From Citrobacter braakii (GTDB taxonomy: Bacteria > Pseudomonadota > Gammaproteobacteria > Enterobacterales > Enterobacteriaceae), in assembly GCF_002075345.1 (NCBI RefSeq), contig NZ_NAEW01000005.1, positions 124,001 to 188,000 of the forward strand: 64,000 nucleotides of DNA. Direction: 5' to 3'. The translations under genes were made by a program, and so were the position numbers. Shown here piece after piece: positions 32,865 to 43,515 of the stretch (the stretch's first letter is position 1; each line of letters opens with the position of its first letter). The notes under the pieces were generated by a model. That model saw only the letters and a list, made by a program, of their open reading frames with translations. It had not been told where the DNA came from and did no database searches.

Positions 32865-33833
32865 TTAAAGCAAATTATTATCAACCAGCGATACGTTGAC
32901 TAAGCTAGCGTCCAGATCCTGCAATTTTCCTGAATGGCTCAGCTGTGTGTATTGATTCTTCCCATACCCACCAATCAATCCTGGGTCCGTTGGACCGTAC
33001 AACGTAATATTAGGGCGATCCAGCGCAGCGGTTAAATGACTCAGGCCTGTATCAACCGACACCACAAATTTTGCCCCCGCCAGTACGCGAGCGACCTCTC
33101 CCAAAGTCATCCGTGGAAGAACATCAACATAAGAAAAACCATTTGCCAGCCTACGGGCTCGTGCTTCTTCATGAGGAGCACCCCATGGCAGTTTAATACG
33201 TATGCCAGCGTTATTTAACAAGCCAATTAGCTCCCGCCAGTTGGCTTCTGGCCAGTGCTTATCATCACGCGTTGTGGCATGCAGAAATACGGCATACTGG
33301 CCCGCATCAGCATTACGTTCTTTCAGAAAATGCTGAGCGATAGCGTAATCACCCTGCGACTGGGGCCTGGAATATCCCAGACTTTTGGCGAACAATTCAC
33401 GCGTACGTTCTACCGCGTGCTGCTGTTTGGCAATGTGATGTTTGTGATTATAAAACAGGCTCGCCAATGGTTCGCGCGCCGTGCTCCAGTCCATACCATG
33501 CTTGATGCCACGTGCCAGACGCGTAACCAACGCCGCGCTTTTAACCAGACCCTGCGCATCAATTATCGCGTCATACTGATGTAAACGCACCGCATCGCGA
33601 AAGGCTTTACGCTCGGCTTTAATCGGCGCTGAAAACCAGGCTTTACGCCAGCGGCGGATCGCCACTGGAATAACCCGGTCAACGGCTGCATGCCAGGATG
33701 GGATCTGCGCGAAGCCTTCTTCCACTACCCAATCAAATTGAATATCCGGCATGACCTGCTGCGCATCGGTTAATGCCGGTAACGTATGCAGTACATCGCC
33801 CATAGACGATGTTTTAACGATCAGTACCCGCAT
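32865..33833 (-). CDS. waaC: ADP-heptose:LPS heptosyltransferase I
   Basis: GT9 enzyme transferring the first heptose to Kdo2-lipid A. It has 322 residues (E. coli 319). MRVLIVKTSSMGDVLHTLPA is the family start; Asp13 in this motif is the catalytic base in E. coli WaaC. VSVDTGLSHLTAALDRP binds ADP-heptose. It is in an operon with waaF (3 bases upstream) and waaL (16 bases downstream). Confidence 0.96.
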   Translation of the reverse strand: MRVLIVKTSSMGDVLHTLPALTDAQQVMPDIQFDWVVEEGFAQIPSWHAAVDRVIPVAIRRWRKAWFSAPIKAERKAFRDAVRLHQYDAIIDAQGLVKSAALVTRLARGIKHGMDWSTAREPLASLFYNHKHHIAKQQHAVERTRELFAKSLGYSRPQSQGDYAIAQHFLKERNADAGQYAVFLHATTRDDKHWPEANWRELIGLLNNAGIRIKLPWGAPHEEARARRLANGFSYVDVLPRMTLGEVARVLAGAKFVVSVDTGLSHLTAALDRPNITLYGPTDPGLIGGYGKNQYTQLSHSGKLQDLDASLVNVSLVDNNLL

Positions 33834-33836
33834 CCG

Positions 33837-34883
33837 TCAGGCTTCCTCTTGTAACAACAGGTCGTTAAGTTCTTCCAGCACGCGCTGGGGTGTGATGTCA
33901 ATCAGGCTCTGATGATAGCCTTCTGCTGCATCGCCCTTGCGTACTTTGTGATAACCCGTAATAAAGCGAATCACGCGCGCCTTGTGTGAAAGCGGCGGAG
34001 TAAAATCCGGGCTGCTGGGGCCATATAACGCTACCAGAGGTCGATTCAACGCTGCGGCAACGTGCATTAATCCAGAGTCGTTGGTGACCACCGCTTTGCA
34101 GGCGGCGAGCAGAATGACGGCCTGCTCCAGCTGTGTTTCGCCCGCCAGATTACGGCACCAGGCCTGCTGATCAACGCTCAGCGTCGCCAGGATCTCATTT
34201 CCGGCGTCATGGTCTTTTGCAGAGCCAAAAAGCACAATCTGATGGCCTTCATCGATCAGTTGCTTCGCCAGGTCTGCGTAGTGGTAATGTGGCCAGCGTT
34301 TCGCTGGACCAAATTCCGCACCAGGGCAAAAGCCGATGATGGGGCGTTCGGCAGAAAGGGAAAACTGGCGACAGGTCAGGGACTTTTCACCTTCGCTTAC
34401 CTGCAACTGCGGCCATAGCAGAGGCTGCGGTAAATCTTTAGCTGACAGCATTACGCCTTTATCATAGGCCAGGGCTACATAGCGTTCGACCATCAGCGGC
34501 CAGGCATCTTTATCCAGCACGCGCGCATCGTTTAGCAGGCCGTAGCGCATTTCACCACGCCATCCGGTACGATGGGGAATGCCAGCAAAAAACGGTACCA
34601 GCGCGGATTTAAACGAGTTAGGCAGCACATAGGCGCGGTCATAGCGTTTTTCACGCAGGCTATGACCGAGTTTACGCCGCTCGCCGATCTCCAGCGCGCC
34701 GTGTCCCAGCGGCATGGCGATAGCTTCGTTAACTTCAGGCATGCGCGACAATAACGGACGGCACCATGCAGGTGCCATCACGTCGATTATCGCCTGGGGA
34801 TAGCGCGCCTTAAGCGTGCGATAGAGACTTTGCGACATCATCATGTCGCCCACCCAGGACGGGCCTACCACCAAAATTTTCAT
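33837..34883 (-). CDS. waaF: ADP-heptose:LPS heptosyltransferase II
   Basis: GT9 enzyme adding heptose II to heptose I. It has 348 residues, as in E. coli. The start MKILVVGPSWVGDMMMSQSL, the FCPGAEFGPAKRWP block and TNDSGLMHVAAALNRP are characteristic. Two bases separate it from hldD, in the standard hldD-waaF-waaC order. Confidence 0.97.
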   Translation of the reverse strand: MKILVVGPSWVGDMMMSQSLYRTLKARYPQAIIDVMAPAWCRPLLSRMPEVNEAIAMPLGHGALEIGERRKLGHSLREKRYDRAYVLPNSFKSALVPFFAGIPHRTGWRGEMRYGLLNDARVLDKDAWPLMVERYVALAYDKGVMLSAKDLPQPLLWPQLQVSEGEKSLTCRQFSLSAERPIIGFCPGAEFGPAKRWPHYHYADLAKQLIDEGHQIVLFGSAKDHDAGNEILATLSVDQQAWCRNLAGETQLEQAVILLAACKAVVTNDSGLMHVAAALNRPLVALYGPSSPDFTPPLSHKARVIRFITGYHKVRKGDAAEGYHQSLIDITPQRVLEELNDLLLQEEA

Positions 34884-34885
34884 AC

Positions 34886-35818
34886 TTACGCGTCGCGGTT
34901 CAGCCAGGCCATATATTCCGTTACACCTTCAGCAACGGTTTTAAACGGCTTGTCATAGCCCGCAGCACGCAGATTAGTCAGATCGGCCTGGGTAAACGCC
35001 TGATAGCGACCTTTCAGTTTTTCCGGGAATGGGATGTACTCAATGCTGCCTTTTTTGTGGTACGCAAGCGTTGCATCGGCAACGGCCTGGAAAGATTCCG
35101 CACGACCGGTACCAAGGTTAAAGATGCCGGAAACCCCGTTTTCCAGGAACCACAGGTTCACCGCAGCCACATCGCCTACGTAAACGAAATCACGCTTGAA
35201 GTTTTCACTGCCTTCGAACAGTTTTGGTGTTTCGCCATTGTTGAGCTGGGTGTTGAGGTGGAAAGCGACGCTCGCCATACTGCCTTTATGGCCTTCACGC
35301 GGTCCGTAGACGTTGAAATAGCGGAAGCCAACAATCTGAGAATTGGCTTCTGGCAGGATCTGACGAACGTACTCGTCGAACAGGAATTTTGAGTAGCCGT
35401 AAACGTTCAGCGGTTTCTCATATTCACGGGATTCGATGAAATCAGAAGTGCGGCCGCCGTAGGTGGCGGCAGAGGACGCATACAGGAACGGAATTTCACG
35501 CTCCAGGCAGTAGTGCAACAGCTCTTTGGAGTATTGATAGTTGTTATCCATCATATACTTGCCGTCCCACTCGGTAGTGGAGGAGCATGCGCCTTCGTGG
35601 AAAATCGCTTCGATATCGCCGAAATCTTCTCCGGCCATAATCTGGATCAGGAAGTCTTCCTTGTCCATGTAGTCAGCAATATTCAGATCCACCAGGTTAA
35701 CAAACTTGGTGCCATCTTTAAGGTTGTCCACCACCAGGATGTCGGTGATGCCTTTATCATTCAATGACTTGACGATGTTGCTGCCGATAAAGCCCGCGCC
35801 GCCGGTAACGATGATCAT
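34886..35818 (-). CDS. hldD: ADP-L-glycero-D-manno-heptose 6-epimerase
   Basis: Makes the ADP-heptose used by the heptosyltransferases by epimerising C6. It has 310 residues. The Rossmann motif [12 protein letters not shown], the SSAATYGG serine site and the YGYSKFLFD Tyr140 are visible, typical of extended short-chain dehydrogenases. It is first in the core operon and divergent from kbl. In E. coli this gene has an additional heat-shock promoter; I did not identify one with confidence. Confidence 0.97.
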   Translation of the reverse strand: MIIVTGGAGFIGSNIVKSLNDKGITDILVVDNLKDGTKFVNLVDLNIADYMDKEDFLIQIMAGEDFGDIEAIFHEGACSSTTEWDGKYMMDNNYQYSKELLHYCLEREIPFLYASSAATYGGRTSDFIESREYEKPLNVYGYSKFLFDEYVRQILPEANSQIVGFRYFNVYGPREGHKGSMASVAFHLNTQLNNGETPKLFEGSENFKRDFVYVGDVAAVNLWFLENGVSGIFNLGTGRAESFQAVADATLAYHKKGSIEYIPFPEKLKGRYQAFTQADLTNLRAAGYDKPFKTVAEGVTEYMAWLNRDA

Positions 35819-36033
35819 AAATGTAACCTTCGAATTTTGGAGTCAGAGACAATCTCAGACACGAATACTTTCTATCATATCACTACATGGCTCTGGCTTC
35901 AGCCATTCACCGATAAGCCGTACGGGTACACGTGATTTATGCTTCATTTTGAAGAAGTGATGATGCGTCATCTCGTATCAGCGTATAGCTTTGGGTAATA
36001 TGTGCTGAAATTTGCCCAGTCTGGAGAATTGAA

Positions 36034-37230
36034 ATGCGTGGGGATTTTTACAAACAGTTAACGAACGATCTCGAAACCGCACGTGCGGAAGGATTGTTTA
36101 AAGAAGAGCGCATTATTACGTCTGCCCAGCAGGCGGATATCACCGTGGCGGACGGAAGCCACGTTATTAACTTTTGTGCGAACAACTATCTGGGGCTGGC
36201 TAACCACCCGGAACTGATTGCAGCTGCAAAAGCAGGTATGGATTCTCACGGATTTGGTATGGCTTCGGTCCGCTTTATTTGCGGTACCCAGGACAGCCAT
36301 AAGCAACTGGAGCAAAAACTGGCGGCATTCCTCGGTATGGAAGATGCCATCCTTTACTCTTCCTGCTTTGACGCCAACGGCGGCCTGTTTGAAACGCTAC
36401 TGGGCGCAGAAGATGCGATTATCTCAGATGCGCTCAACCACGCTTCTATCATTGACGGTGTTCGCTTGTGTAAAGCAAAGCGTTTCCGTTACGCCAACAA
36501 CGACATGGTCGAACTGGAAGCGCGTTTGAAAGAAGCGCGTGAAGCGGGAGCCCGTCATATCCTGATCGCCACCGATGGCGTGTTCTCTATGGATGGTGTG
36601 ATTGCTAACCTGAAAGGCGTTTGTGACCTGGCGGATAAATACGACGCGCTGGTCATGGTTGATGATTCCCATGCTGTCGGCTTTGTCGGCGAAAATGGTC
36701 GTGGCTCACATGAATACTGTGACGTGATGGGGCGTGTGGACATCATCACTGGTACGCTGGGTAAAGCGCTCGGCGGCGCATCTGGCGGTTATACCGCAGC
36801 GCGCAAAGAGGTTGTTGAGTGGCTGCGTCAGCGTTCCCGTCCGTATCTGTTCTCCAACTCATTGGCTCCTGCAATTGTTTCTGCCTCCATTAAAGTGCTG
36901 GAGATGGTCGAAGCAGGCAGCGAGCTGCGCGATCGCCTGTGGGCGAACGCACGTCAGTTCCGCGAGCAAATGTCTGCCGCAGGCTTTACGTTAGCGGGAG
37001 CGGATCACGCAATTATCCCGGTCATGTTGGGGGATGCGGTAGTGGCGCAAGAGTTCGCCCGCGAGCTGCAAAAAGAGGGGATTTACGTTACTGGATTCTT
37101 CTATCCGGTGGTTCCAAAAGGTCAGGCGCGTATTCGTACCCAGATGTCTGCGGCGCATACCCCTGAGCAGATTACGCGTGCTGTTGAGGCGTTCACACGC
37201 ATTGGTAAACAACTGGGCGTTATTGCCTGA
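36034..37230 (+). CDS. kbl: 2-amino-3-ketobutyrate CoA ligase
   Basis: PLP enzyme cleaving 2-amino-3-ketobutyrate with CoA to glycine and acetyl-CoA, the second step of threonine breakdown. It has 398 residues. The PLP lysine lies in [15 protein letters not shown] (Lys244); [11 protein letters not shown] carries the Asp-His pair that holds the cofactor. RBS CTGGAGAATTGAA. It sits 9 bases before tdh, as in E. coli where the pair is Lrp-controlled. Confidence 0.97.
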   Translation: MRGDFYKQLTNDLETARAEGLFKEERIITSAQQADITVADGSHVINFCANNYLGLANHPELIAAAKAGMDSHGFGMASVRFICGTQDSHKQLEQKLAAFLGMEDAILYSSCFDANGGLFETLLGAEDAIISDALNHASIIDGVRLCKAKRFRYANNDMVELEARLKEAREAGARHILIATDGVFSMDGVIANLKGVCDLADKYDALVMVDDSHAVGFVGENGRGSHEYCDVMGRVDIITGTLGKALGGASGGYTAARKEVVEWLRQRSRPYLFSNSLAPAIVSASIKVLEMVEAGSELRDRLWANARQFREQMSAAGFTLAGADHAIIPVMLGDAVVAQEFARELQKEGIYVTGFFYPVVPKGQARIRTQMSAAHTPEQITRAVEAFTRIGKQLGVIA

Positions 37231-37239
37231 GGATGTGAA

Positions 37240-38265
37240 ATGAAAGCGTTATCCAAACTGAAAGCGGAAGAGGGCATTTGGATGACCGACGTTCCTGAAC
37301 CGGAAGTCGGCCATAACGATTTGCTGATTAAAATCCGTAAAACAGCCATCTGCGGGACTGACGTTCACATTTATAACTGGGATGAATGGTCGCAAAAAAC
37401 CATCCCGGTACCGATGGTCGTTGGACATGAATATGTCGGCGAAGTTGTTGGCATCGGCCAGGAAGTTAAAGGCTTTAAAATCGGCGATCGCGTTTCAGGC
37501 GAAGGTCATATCACCTGCGGGCATTGCCGTAACTGCCGCGGTGGACGTACTCACCTGTGCCGCAATACGACCGGTGTTGGCGTAAACCGTCCTGGCTGCT
37601 TTGCAGAGTACCTGGTGATCCCGGCATTTAACGCGTTTAAAATTCCGGACAACATCTCTGACGACCTGGCGTCTATCTTCGATCCGTTCGGTAATGCGGT
37701 GCATACGGCGCTGTCGTTCGATCTGGTTGGGGAAGATGTGCTGGTTTCCGGCGCGGGTCCAATCGGTATTATGGCGGCAGCGGTTGCCAGGCACGTTGGC
37801 GCACGCCACGTGGTGATTACCGATGTTAATGAGTATCGCCTTGAACTGGCGCGTAAAATGGGCATCACTCGCGCGGTCAACGTGTCGAAAGAGAGTCTGA
37901 CCGACGTGATGGCTGAACTGGGCATGACCGAAGGGTTTGATGTCGGTCTGGAGATGTCCGGCGCGCCGCCAGCGTTTCGCACCATGCTGGACACCATGAA
38001 CCACGGTGGCCGTATTGCTATGCTGGGTATTCCACCATCAGACATGTCCATCGACTGGACTAAAGTTATCTTTAAAGGATTGTTTATTAAAGGTATCTAC
38101 GGTCGTGAGATGTTTGAGACTTGGTACAAGATGGCCGCATTGATTCAGTCTGGTCTGGATTTGTCACCGATCATCACCCATCGATTCTCCATAGATGAAT
38201 TCCAGCAGGGCTTTGACGCGATGCGCTCGGGCCAGTCAGGGAAAGTGATCCTGAGCTGGGATTAA
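37240..38265 (+). CDS. tdh: L-threonine 3-dehydrogenase
   Basis: Zinc alcohol-dehydrogenase family enzyme oxidising threonine to 2-amino-3-ketobutyrate with NAD+. It has 341 residues. Catalytic zinc residues are in [12 protein letters not shown] (Cys38) and GHEYVGEV (His63, Glu64); the structural zinc has four cysteines in [10 protein letters not shown] and THLC. The NAD site is [10 protein letters not shown]. Forms an operon with kbl. Confidence 0.97.
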   Translation: MKALSKLKAEEGIWMTDVPEPEVGHNDLLIKIRKTAICGTDVHIYNWDEWSQKTIPVPMVVGHEYVGEVVGIGQEVKGFKIGDRVSGEGHITCGHCRNCRGGRTHLCRNTTGVGVNRPGCFAEYLVIPAFNAFKIPDNISDDLASIFDPFGNAVHTALSFDLVGEDVLVSGAGPIGIMAAAVARHVGARHVVITDVNEYRLELARKMGITRAVNVSKESLTDVMAELGMTEGFDVGLEMSGAPPAFRTMLDTMNHGGRIAMLGIPPSDMSIDWTKVIFKGLFIKGIYGREMFETWYKMAALIQSGLDLSPIITHRFSIDEFQQGFDAMRSGQSGKVILSWD

Positions 38266-38293
38266 CCCTATCCAATCAGTAGATTCTGCGTAT

Positions 38294-38335
38294 GTCCCTG
38301 GGTGTTGATTATCATTACCATCCGGGGCTTTTTTA
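38294..38335 (+). terminator. Probable terminator after kbl-tdh
   Basis: CCCTGG (38296-38301) can pair with CCGGGG (38322-38327) around a 20-base loop, followed by CTTTTTT. The stem has one G-T pair and is short, so confidence is moderate. Confidence 0.42.
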
Positions 38336-38456
38336 TGCTTGCACGCTCGCTCCTGCCTGGCGCATTTTCTGCTAAAGAATTAATAATTTTTTCTGAAAAT
38401 CTACCGCTTAATATGCTAAAAAGTGCCGATAACTCTATTGTTTGGCTGGATTTGAT

Positions 38457-39494
38457 ATGACCTATATCCCTGGTCTCCTGAGCGTCATTATGCCACTTTA
38501 CAACACGGGTGAACCGTTCATTGCGTGTATGGATGCGCTGATTGCGCAAACCTGGAAGAACCTGGAGATCATCATTGTTAATGATGGTTCTACGGATAAC
38601 TCAGCGGACCTTGCTCAGTCTTATGCGGATCGTTACCCGCACGTTCACCTGTTGCACCAGCCCAATGGAGGGGTATCCGCGGCGCGCAATACCGGTATGG
38701 AAGTTGCCAGGGGGGAGTACATCGCGTACGTAGACGGCGATGATATTGCCTATCCGAAAATGTATGAGACGCTGATGACTATGGCGCTGAAGGATAATCT
38801 GGATGTTGCGCAGTGCAACGCTGATTGGTGTATTGCGGAGACAGGCCACACCTGGGCATCCATTCCTACCAATCGAATTAGTTCTACCGGCGTGATGACC
38901 GGGCCAGACTGGTTACGCAAAGCGTTAGCCAGTCGCCGTTGGCGGCACGTTGTCTGGATGGGCGTTTACCGCCATCAGACCATCCGCGACGCAGGACTGA
39001 CCTTCCTGTCCGGTCTGCACCACCAGGATATTATCTGGACGACAGAGTTTATGTTTAATGCGAAACGCGCGCGTTATACGGAAGTGCCGTTGTATAAATA
39101 CTTCCTGCACGGCGCGTCCGTCAGCCGCCTGCCACGCACCGGGCTGAAAAATCTCGCCTATCAACGCCACTACATTAAAATTACCCGTCTGCTGGATAAG
39201 ATGAATCACGACTATGCTGGACGCATTCCAATTTATCCGGAGTTCAAACAGCAGGTGATTTACGAAGCGCTACGCGTTTGTCATTGCATACGTAAAGAGC
39301 CGGACGAGAAAATCCGCCAACGGATGATTGCTGAAGTATTCGTATCGGGTATGTTTAAGCGCATGGTGAGCAATATCTGCAGCGTTAAGCTGGGTTATCA
39401 GGTGCTATTGTGGGCCATACGCTTTAGTCAGTGGCGCGATAAATCACTGACGCCGCGCCGCCTGGCCCATTTAACGCTGGATATTAAAGAGTAA
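38457..39494 (+). CDS. waaH: LPS core glucuronosyltransferase WaaH (YibD)
   Basis: GT2 enzyme of 345 residues. LLSVIMPLYNTGEPF, VNDGSTD and DGDD (AYVDGDDIAYP) form the GT-A active site. E. coli WaaH adds glucuronic acid to heptose III of the core under phosphate limitation through PhoB. I see no convincing Pho box here, so that control is unconfirmed. The ATG at 38457 gives MTYIPGLLSVI; a TTG five codons upstream also opens the frame. Its neighbour is yibQ, convergent with no spacer. Confidence 0.85.
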   Translation: MTYIPGLLSVIMPLYNTGEPFIACMDALIAQTWKNLEIIIVNDGSTDNSADLAQSYADRYPHVHLLHQPNGGVSAARNTGMEVARGEYIAYVDGDDIAYPKMYETLMTMALKDNLDVAQCNADWCIAETGHTWASIPTNRISSTGVMTGPDWLRKALASRRWRHVVWMGVYRHQTIRDAGLTFLSGLHHQDIIWTTEFMFNAKRARYTEVPLYKYFLHGASVSRLPRTGLKNLAYQRHYIKITRLLDKMNHDYAGRIPIYPEFKQQVIYEALRVCHCIRKEPDEKIRQRMIAEVFVSGMFKRMVSNICSVKLGYQVLLWAIRFSQWRDKSLTPRRLAHLTLDIKE

Positions 39495-40427
39495 TTATTG
39501 CCAGCCCTGCCATTGCAGGCGCATGTACTGCACCAGCGTGCTTTGGGTGATGCTTTCACCGAGCACGCTGAAGAAGCGGCTGGCGTAAACTGGCTCTAAC
39601 GGCTGCTTCGGTTTGCATAATCTCACCCCGCGGAAAGGATTACGTGGCGCATCAGGTTTACCATTCTTCGGCGGTGTAAGGTTTGGTCTGGAGGTGTCTA
39701 CCTGTGGTTCATTGAGCAGGCTGCTTGGGCGAACCAGCGTAATGTCCGCAGGCAGGTTATAAAGCATCTGCTGCAGGACGCGAACCGTCGAAGGGTGAGG
39801 ATGCCCAATGGCAATTGCTGAACCGTTGCGGCGCGCAAGCTCAACGGCACGATTAAACTGACGGCGAATATCGGCTTCGTTTTGCGTGTCATCCAGGAAG
39901 ACTTTGCGTTTGATAACCTTCACGCCGGTTCCTGATGCTGCGCGCATTGCCTGACTGTTGCCGATGGTCATACTGTCCAGGAAGTAGAGATCGTAGCGTT
40001 CCAGCGCCTGCATCACCTTCTGCATGCCGAACAGGCTGGAGGTCATCGCGCTGCCCATATGGTTGTTCAGCCCGACCGCATTCGGTACTTTGCTTACCGC
40101 GTCGCGAATAATCCGCTCAATCTCTTCGCTGCTCATTTCCGGGCGCAAAGTATCTTTCTCTAACGGCTGTTTGCTCAGCGGCGCCATCGGCAGATGGATT
40201 AAAACTTCATGCCCGCTGTTATGCGCTTTAATCGCCATTTCACGCGCGTGTGGGGCATTAGGCAGAACGGCAACGGAGAGGGTGGAAGGCATCGCCAGAA
40301 CCTGATTTTCGGTGTGTGGACGATAGCCGAAATCATCAATAACGATGGCAAGTTTGCCAGCAAAAACAGGTGTTGCGAAGGCCAGCACGCTGGCGAGAGA
40401 GAATAATAGACGACGAAATTGAGGCAA
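39495..40427 (-). CDS. yibQ: Divergent polysaccharide deacetylase family protein YibQ
   Basis: Periplasmic protein of 310 residues with a signal peptide (residues 1-23, cleavage near VFAG). It carries the divergent polysaccharide deacetylase 2 fold: VIDDFGYRP near the N-terminus, LIHLPMAP, GLNNHMGSAMTS and IAIGHPHPST hold the metal-ligand type Asp and His residues. The enzyme's target is not known. It lies 3 bases after envC and on the same strand, which points to a shared role in the cell envelope or peptidoglycan. Confidence 0.88.
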   Translation of the reverse strand: MPQFRRLLFSLASVLAFATPVFAGKLAIVIDDFGYRPHTENQVLAMPSTLSVAVLPNAPHAREMAIKAHNSGHEVLIHLPMAPLSKQPLEKDTLRPEMSSEEIERIIRDAVSKVPNAVGLNNHMGSAMTSSLFGMQKVMQALERYDLYFLDSMTIGNSQAMRAASGTGVKVIKRKVFLDDTQNEADIRRQFNRAVELARRNGSAIAIGHPHPSTVRVLQQMLYNLPADITLVRPSSLLNEPQVDTSRPNLTPPKNGKPDAPRNPFRGVRLCKPKQPLEPVYASRFFSVLGESITQSTLVQYMRLQWQGWQ

Positions 40428-40430
40428 AAC

Positions 40431-41714
40431 TTATCTTCCCAACCACGGCTGTGGATTGACCGCCTGACCCTGGCGACGAATTTCGAAATAGAGTGCCGGC
40501 CTGCCCTGTCCGCCGCTGCTACCCACAAGTGCAATAGGCTGCCCGGCGCGAACCTGCGTACCGACGCTGACCAGCGCGCTCTGGTTATAACCGTAAAGGC
40601 TCATATCGCCTTTACCGTGCTCAACGACGACCACCAGACCGTAGCCCTGCAACCAGTCCGCCAGAATGACGCGGCCATCGGCAATGGCTTTAACTTCGGT
40701 GCCTTCGGATGCGCCAATAACCATCCCCTTCCAACGTAGCTCACCTTGCAACTGTTCGCCATAACGATGTAGCGTTGGGCCACGAACGGGCCAGAATGCC
40801 TGGCCGCGTGGGGAACCTAAACCGCCGGTACGGGACATCAGTGATTTTTCGCTTTCGGTTGGCTTGTAGGTTGAGCCTTTCCGTGACGCATCCTTTTGTT
40901 TGTCGCGTACGGCCTGCGCCTCGCGTGCTTCACGTTCCGCACGTGCTTTGGCTGCGGCTTCGGCGCGAGCAATGCTGTTGCGCAGGCGTGATTCGTTGGC
41001 GCGCATTTCGCCCAGTTGCTGCTGGCCCTGCTGAATCGATGACTCCAGACCCGAGAGCGTCTTCTTGCGTTCATTACGCGCCTGCTCCAGCTTAGCCTGC
41101 TGAGCGCGCTGTTCGTACAGCAACGTCTGCTGTTCGCTCTGCTTATCTTCCAGCTCGGCTTTTTGCGAGTCGACTTCTTCGCGGGTTTGTTTCAACTGCG
41201 CGATGGTTTCCTGCCGCGCCTGGTTCAGATAGCCGAAATAGGCCTGCAGGCGTTGCCCGCGCTGGCTCTCTTCCCCGCTCAGAATGAGCTGAATACCGGT
41301 GTGTTCGCCCTGGCGAAACGCTGCGTCAAGTTGGGCTGCCAGGCTACGCTCTTGCGCAGCCCGCTGTTTTTCCAGCTTCGCGAGGGCGGCATTCATTTCA
41401 GTGATTTGCGCATTCAGCTGCGCCAGCGAGTTTTGCGTTTCGCGTAGTTGCCTGGCGGCAACGGCGATGGCCTGTTCCTGAGCTTTAAGTTGAGCGAGGA
41501 GAGTGGAGCGTTGTTGTTGTTGTTGGCGTACCGCGCGTTCTTTTGCCGCGATATCAGCCTGAATAGATTTGAGCTGATCGCGCTCGTCCGCGTGGGCGGA
41601 AAAGGCGCACAGCAATACGCCAGCGCTAAGCGCGCTGGCGTAGAACAAGGGCCTGACTGAAAGCTTTTGCAGTTTCACGGCCCAAGTGATGGTATTAATC
41701 GCCTTTCCCCTCAT
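40431..41714 (-). CDS. envC: Murein hydrolase activator EnvC
   Basis: Periplasmic activator of the amidases AmiA and AmiB at the division septum, recruited by FtsEX. It has 427 residues: a signal peptide ending at AHADE (about residue 43), a long coiled coil rich in Gln, Glu and Ala (about 45-270), and a C-terminal LytM domain. The LytM zinc site is degenerate, with YFEIRRQGQAVNP in place of the His motif, as known for EnvC. The ATG at 41714 gives eight residues more than the E. coli protein; no nearer ATG is present. Confidence 0.94.
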   Translation of the reverse strand: MRGKAINTITWAVKLQKLSVRPLFYASALSAGVLLCAFSAHADERDQLKSIQADIAAKERAVRQQQQQRSTLLAQLKAQEQAIAVAARQLRETQNSLAQLNAQITEMNAALAKLEKQRAAQERSLAAQLDAAFRQGEHTGIQLILSGEESQRGQRLQAYFGYLNQARQETIAQLKQTREEVDSQKAELEDKQSEQQTLLYEQRAQQAKLEQARNERKKTLSGLESSIQQGQQQLGEMRANESRLRNSIARAEAAAKARAEREAREAQAVRDKQKDASRKGSTYKPTESEKSLMSRTGGLGSPRGQAFWPVRGPTLHRYGEQLQGELRWKGMVIGASEGTEVKAIADGRVILADWLQGYGLVVVVEHGKGDMSLYGYNQSALVSVGTQVRAGQPIALVGSSGGQGRPALYFEIRRQGQAVNPQPWLGR

Positions 41715-41723
41715 GGGGAGGGA

Positions 41724-43268
41724 TTATTCCACGATGAACAGCGGCTTACCAGTCATCTCTTGCGGGATTTCCATACCCATCAGCGTCAGCATCGTCGGGG
41801 CGATATCAGAAAGTTTGCCGCCTTCAACTGCTTTGACGTTTTTACCACCGACATAAATCAGCGGAACGGGCAGGTTGGTGTGTGCTGTATGTGCCTGACC
41901 GGTGGACGGATCGCGCATTTGCTCTGCGTTACCGTGGTCCGCGGTGATCAGCAGTTGGCCGCCAACGGATTCAACCGCTTTAGTCACCTGCTCAACGCAG
42001 TGATCCAGCGCTTCAACCGCTTTAACCGCAGCTTCCATCACCCCGGTGTGACCAACCATGTCGCCGTTCGGGTAGTTACAAATGATGGTGTCGTATTTTC
42101 CGCTCTGAATCGCAGCAACCAGCTTCTCGGTCAGCTCAGCAGAGCTCATTTCCGGCTGCAGATCGTAGGTCGCGACTTTCGGCGAATTGATCAGGATGCG
42201 ATCTTCGCCTTTGAACGGCTCTTCTACGCCACCGTTAAAGAAGAAGGTCACGTGGGCATATTTTTCAGTTTCGGAAATACGCAGCTGCGTTTTGTCATTC
42301 TTCGCCATCCACTCGCCAAGGGTGTTGGCCAGAGACGCTGGTGGGTAAGCAACAGCCGTTTTGATGTCGGCTGCGTATTCGGTCAGCATCACAAAGTTGA
42401 GGTTAACGACTTTCTTACGGGCGAAGCCGTCGAAGTCAGTGTTAACAAACGCACGGGTGATTTCACGCGCACGGTCAGCACGGAAGTTCATGAAAATCAG
42501 CGTATCGCCGTCTTCCATGGCGGCTTCAGCCTGGCCTTCAGCACGGATCACGGTCGCTTTCACGAATTCGTCGTTTTCGTCGCGGGCATAAGCAGCCTGC
42601 AGGCCTTCAACAGCCGTAGCGAACTGGAACTCGCCTTTTGCCAGCGTCATCAGGTCATAAGCCTGTTCAACGCGATCCCAACGGTTGTCGCGGTCCATGG
42701 CGTAGTAACGACCGATGATGGACGCTACACGGCCTTTGCCCAGCGCGGCAAATTTCTCTTCGAATTTCTGCAGCGAATGTTCAGCGCTGCGCGGCGGGGT
42801 ATCACGGCCATCAAGGAAAGCGTGCAGATAGATTTTCTCAGCACCGCGTTCAGCTGCCATTTCGACCATCGCCATGATGTGATCTTCGTGACTGTGAACG
42901 CCGCCAGCAGAGAGCAGGCCCATGATGTGAACCGCTTTGCCGCTATTTTTTGCCTGGTCGACCGCATCGGTCAGCACTGGGTTAGCGAAGAAAGTCCGTT
43001 CTTTAATTTCAACATCCAGACGGGTCAGGTCCTGATACACGATGCGGCCCGCGCCCAGGTTGACGTGACCCACTTCGGAGTTGCCCATCTGGCGATCGGG
43101 CAGGCCGACTTCCAGGCCAGAGGCATCAATCAGGGTATGCGGACGTTTTGCCCACAGAGCATCCATTACCGGGGTTTTGGCATTAAAGATGGCGTTATCC
43201 TGGCTGTCTTCACGATAGCCATAGCCATCCAGAATCACCAGTACCATAGGTTTTTTAGAAACCGACAT
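41724..43268 (-). CDS. gpmI: 2,3-bisphosphoglycerate-independent phosphoglycerate mutase
   Basis: Manganese-dependent glycolytic enzyme interconverting 3- and 2-phosphoglycerate (also named GpmM). It has 514 residues, matching E. coli. [12 protein letters not shown] holds a metal Asp; the phosphoserine site is in [28 protein letters not shown] and [10 protein letters not shown] are further active-site blocks. I chose the ATG at 43268 ([11 protein letters not shown]); the upstream extension is not conserved. Followed by envC after 9 bases. Confidence 0.97.
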   Translation of the reverse strand: MSVSKKPMVLVILDGYGYREDSQDNAIFNAKTPVMDALWAKRPHTLIDASGLEVGLPDRQMGNSEVGHVNLGAGRIVYQDLTRLDVEIKERTFFANPVLTDAVDQAKNSGKAVHIMGLLSAGGVHSHEDHIMAMVEMAAERGAEKIYLHAFLDGRDTPPRSAEHSLQKFEEKFAALGKGRVASIIGRYYAMDRDNRWDRVEQAYDLMTLAKGEFQFATAVEGLQAAYARDENDEFVKATVIRAEGQAEAAMEDGDTLIFMNFRADRAREITRAFVNTDFDGFARKKVVNLNFVMLTEYAADIKTAVAYPPASLANTLGEWMAKNDKTQLRISETEKYAHVTFFFNGGVEEPFKGEDRILINSPKVATYDLQPEMSSAELTEKLVAAIQSGKYDTIICNYPNGDMVGHTGVMEAAVKAVEALDHCVEQVTKAVESVGGQLLITADHGNAEQMRDPSTGQAHTAHTNLPVPLIYVGGKNVKAVEGGKLSDIAPTMLTLMGMEIPQEMTGKPLFIVE

Positions 43269-43515
43269 TGCGACAACCTCACACTCAATAGACAAAAATA
43301 ATTGCGTAATTTTACTACAGCTGAATCGATAAAATAGCCCCAGAAGATCAAATAATCGACCAGAGCGTGTCGCAGAGGGCGCGGATTTACGTTTTTTTTT
43401 CCGTAGCGCCCCGCAAAAATGCAATCCAATGCACGCTCTGGCTGTATTTGCGCCAACGCGCAGGTATACTCCTTTCCTGGTTTTTTAATCACTAAGTCGG
43501 GAGTTGTTACCCCCC

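Noticed and set aside
41667-43301. Long open frame (544 codons) on the plus strand opposite gpmI
   Set aside because: It lies fully antisense to the conserved gpmI gene, has no family resemblance and shows the codon-shadow pattern common in GC-rich genes.
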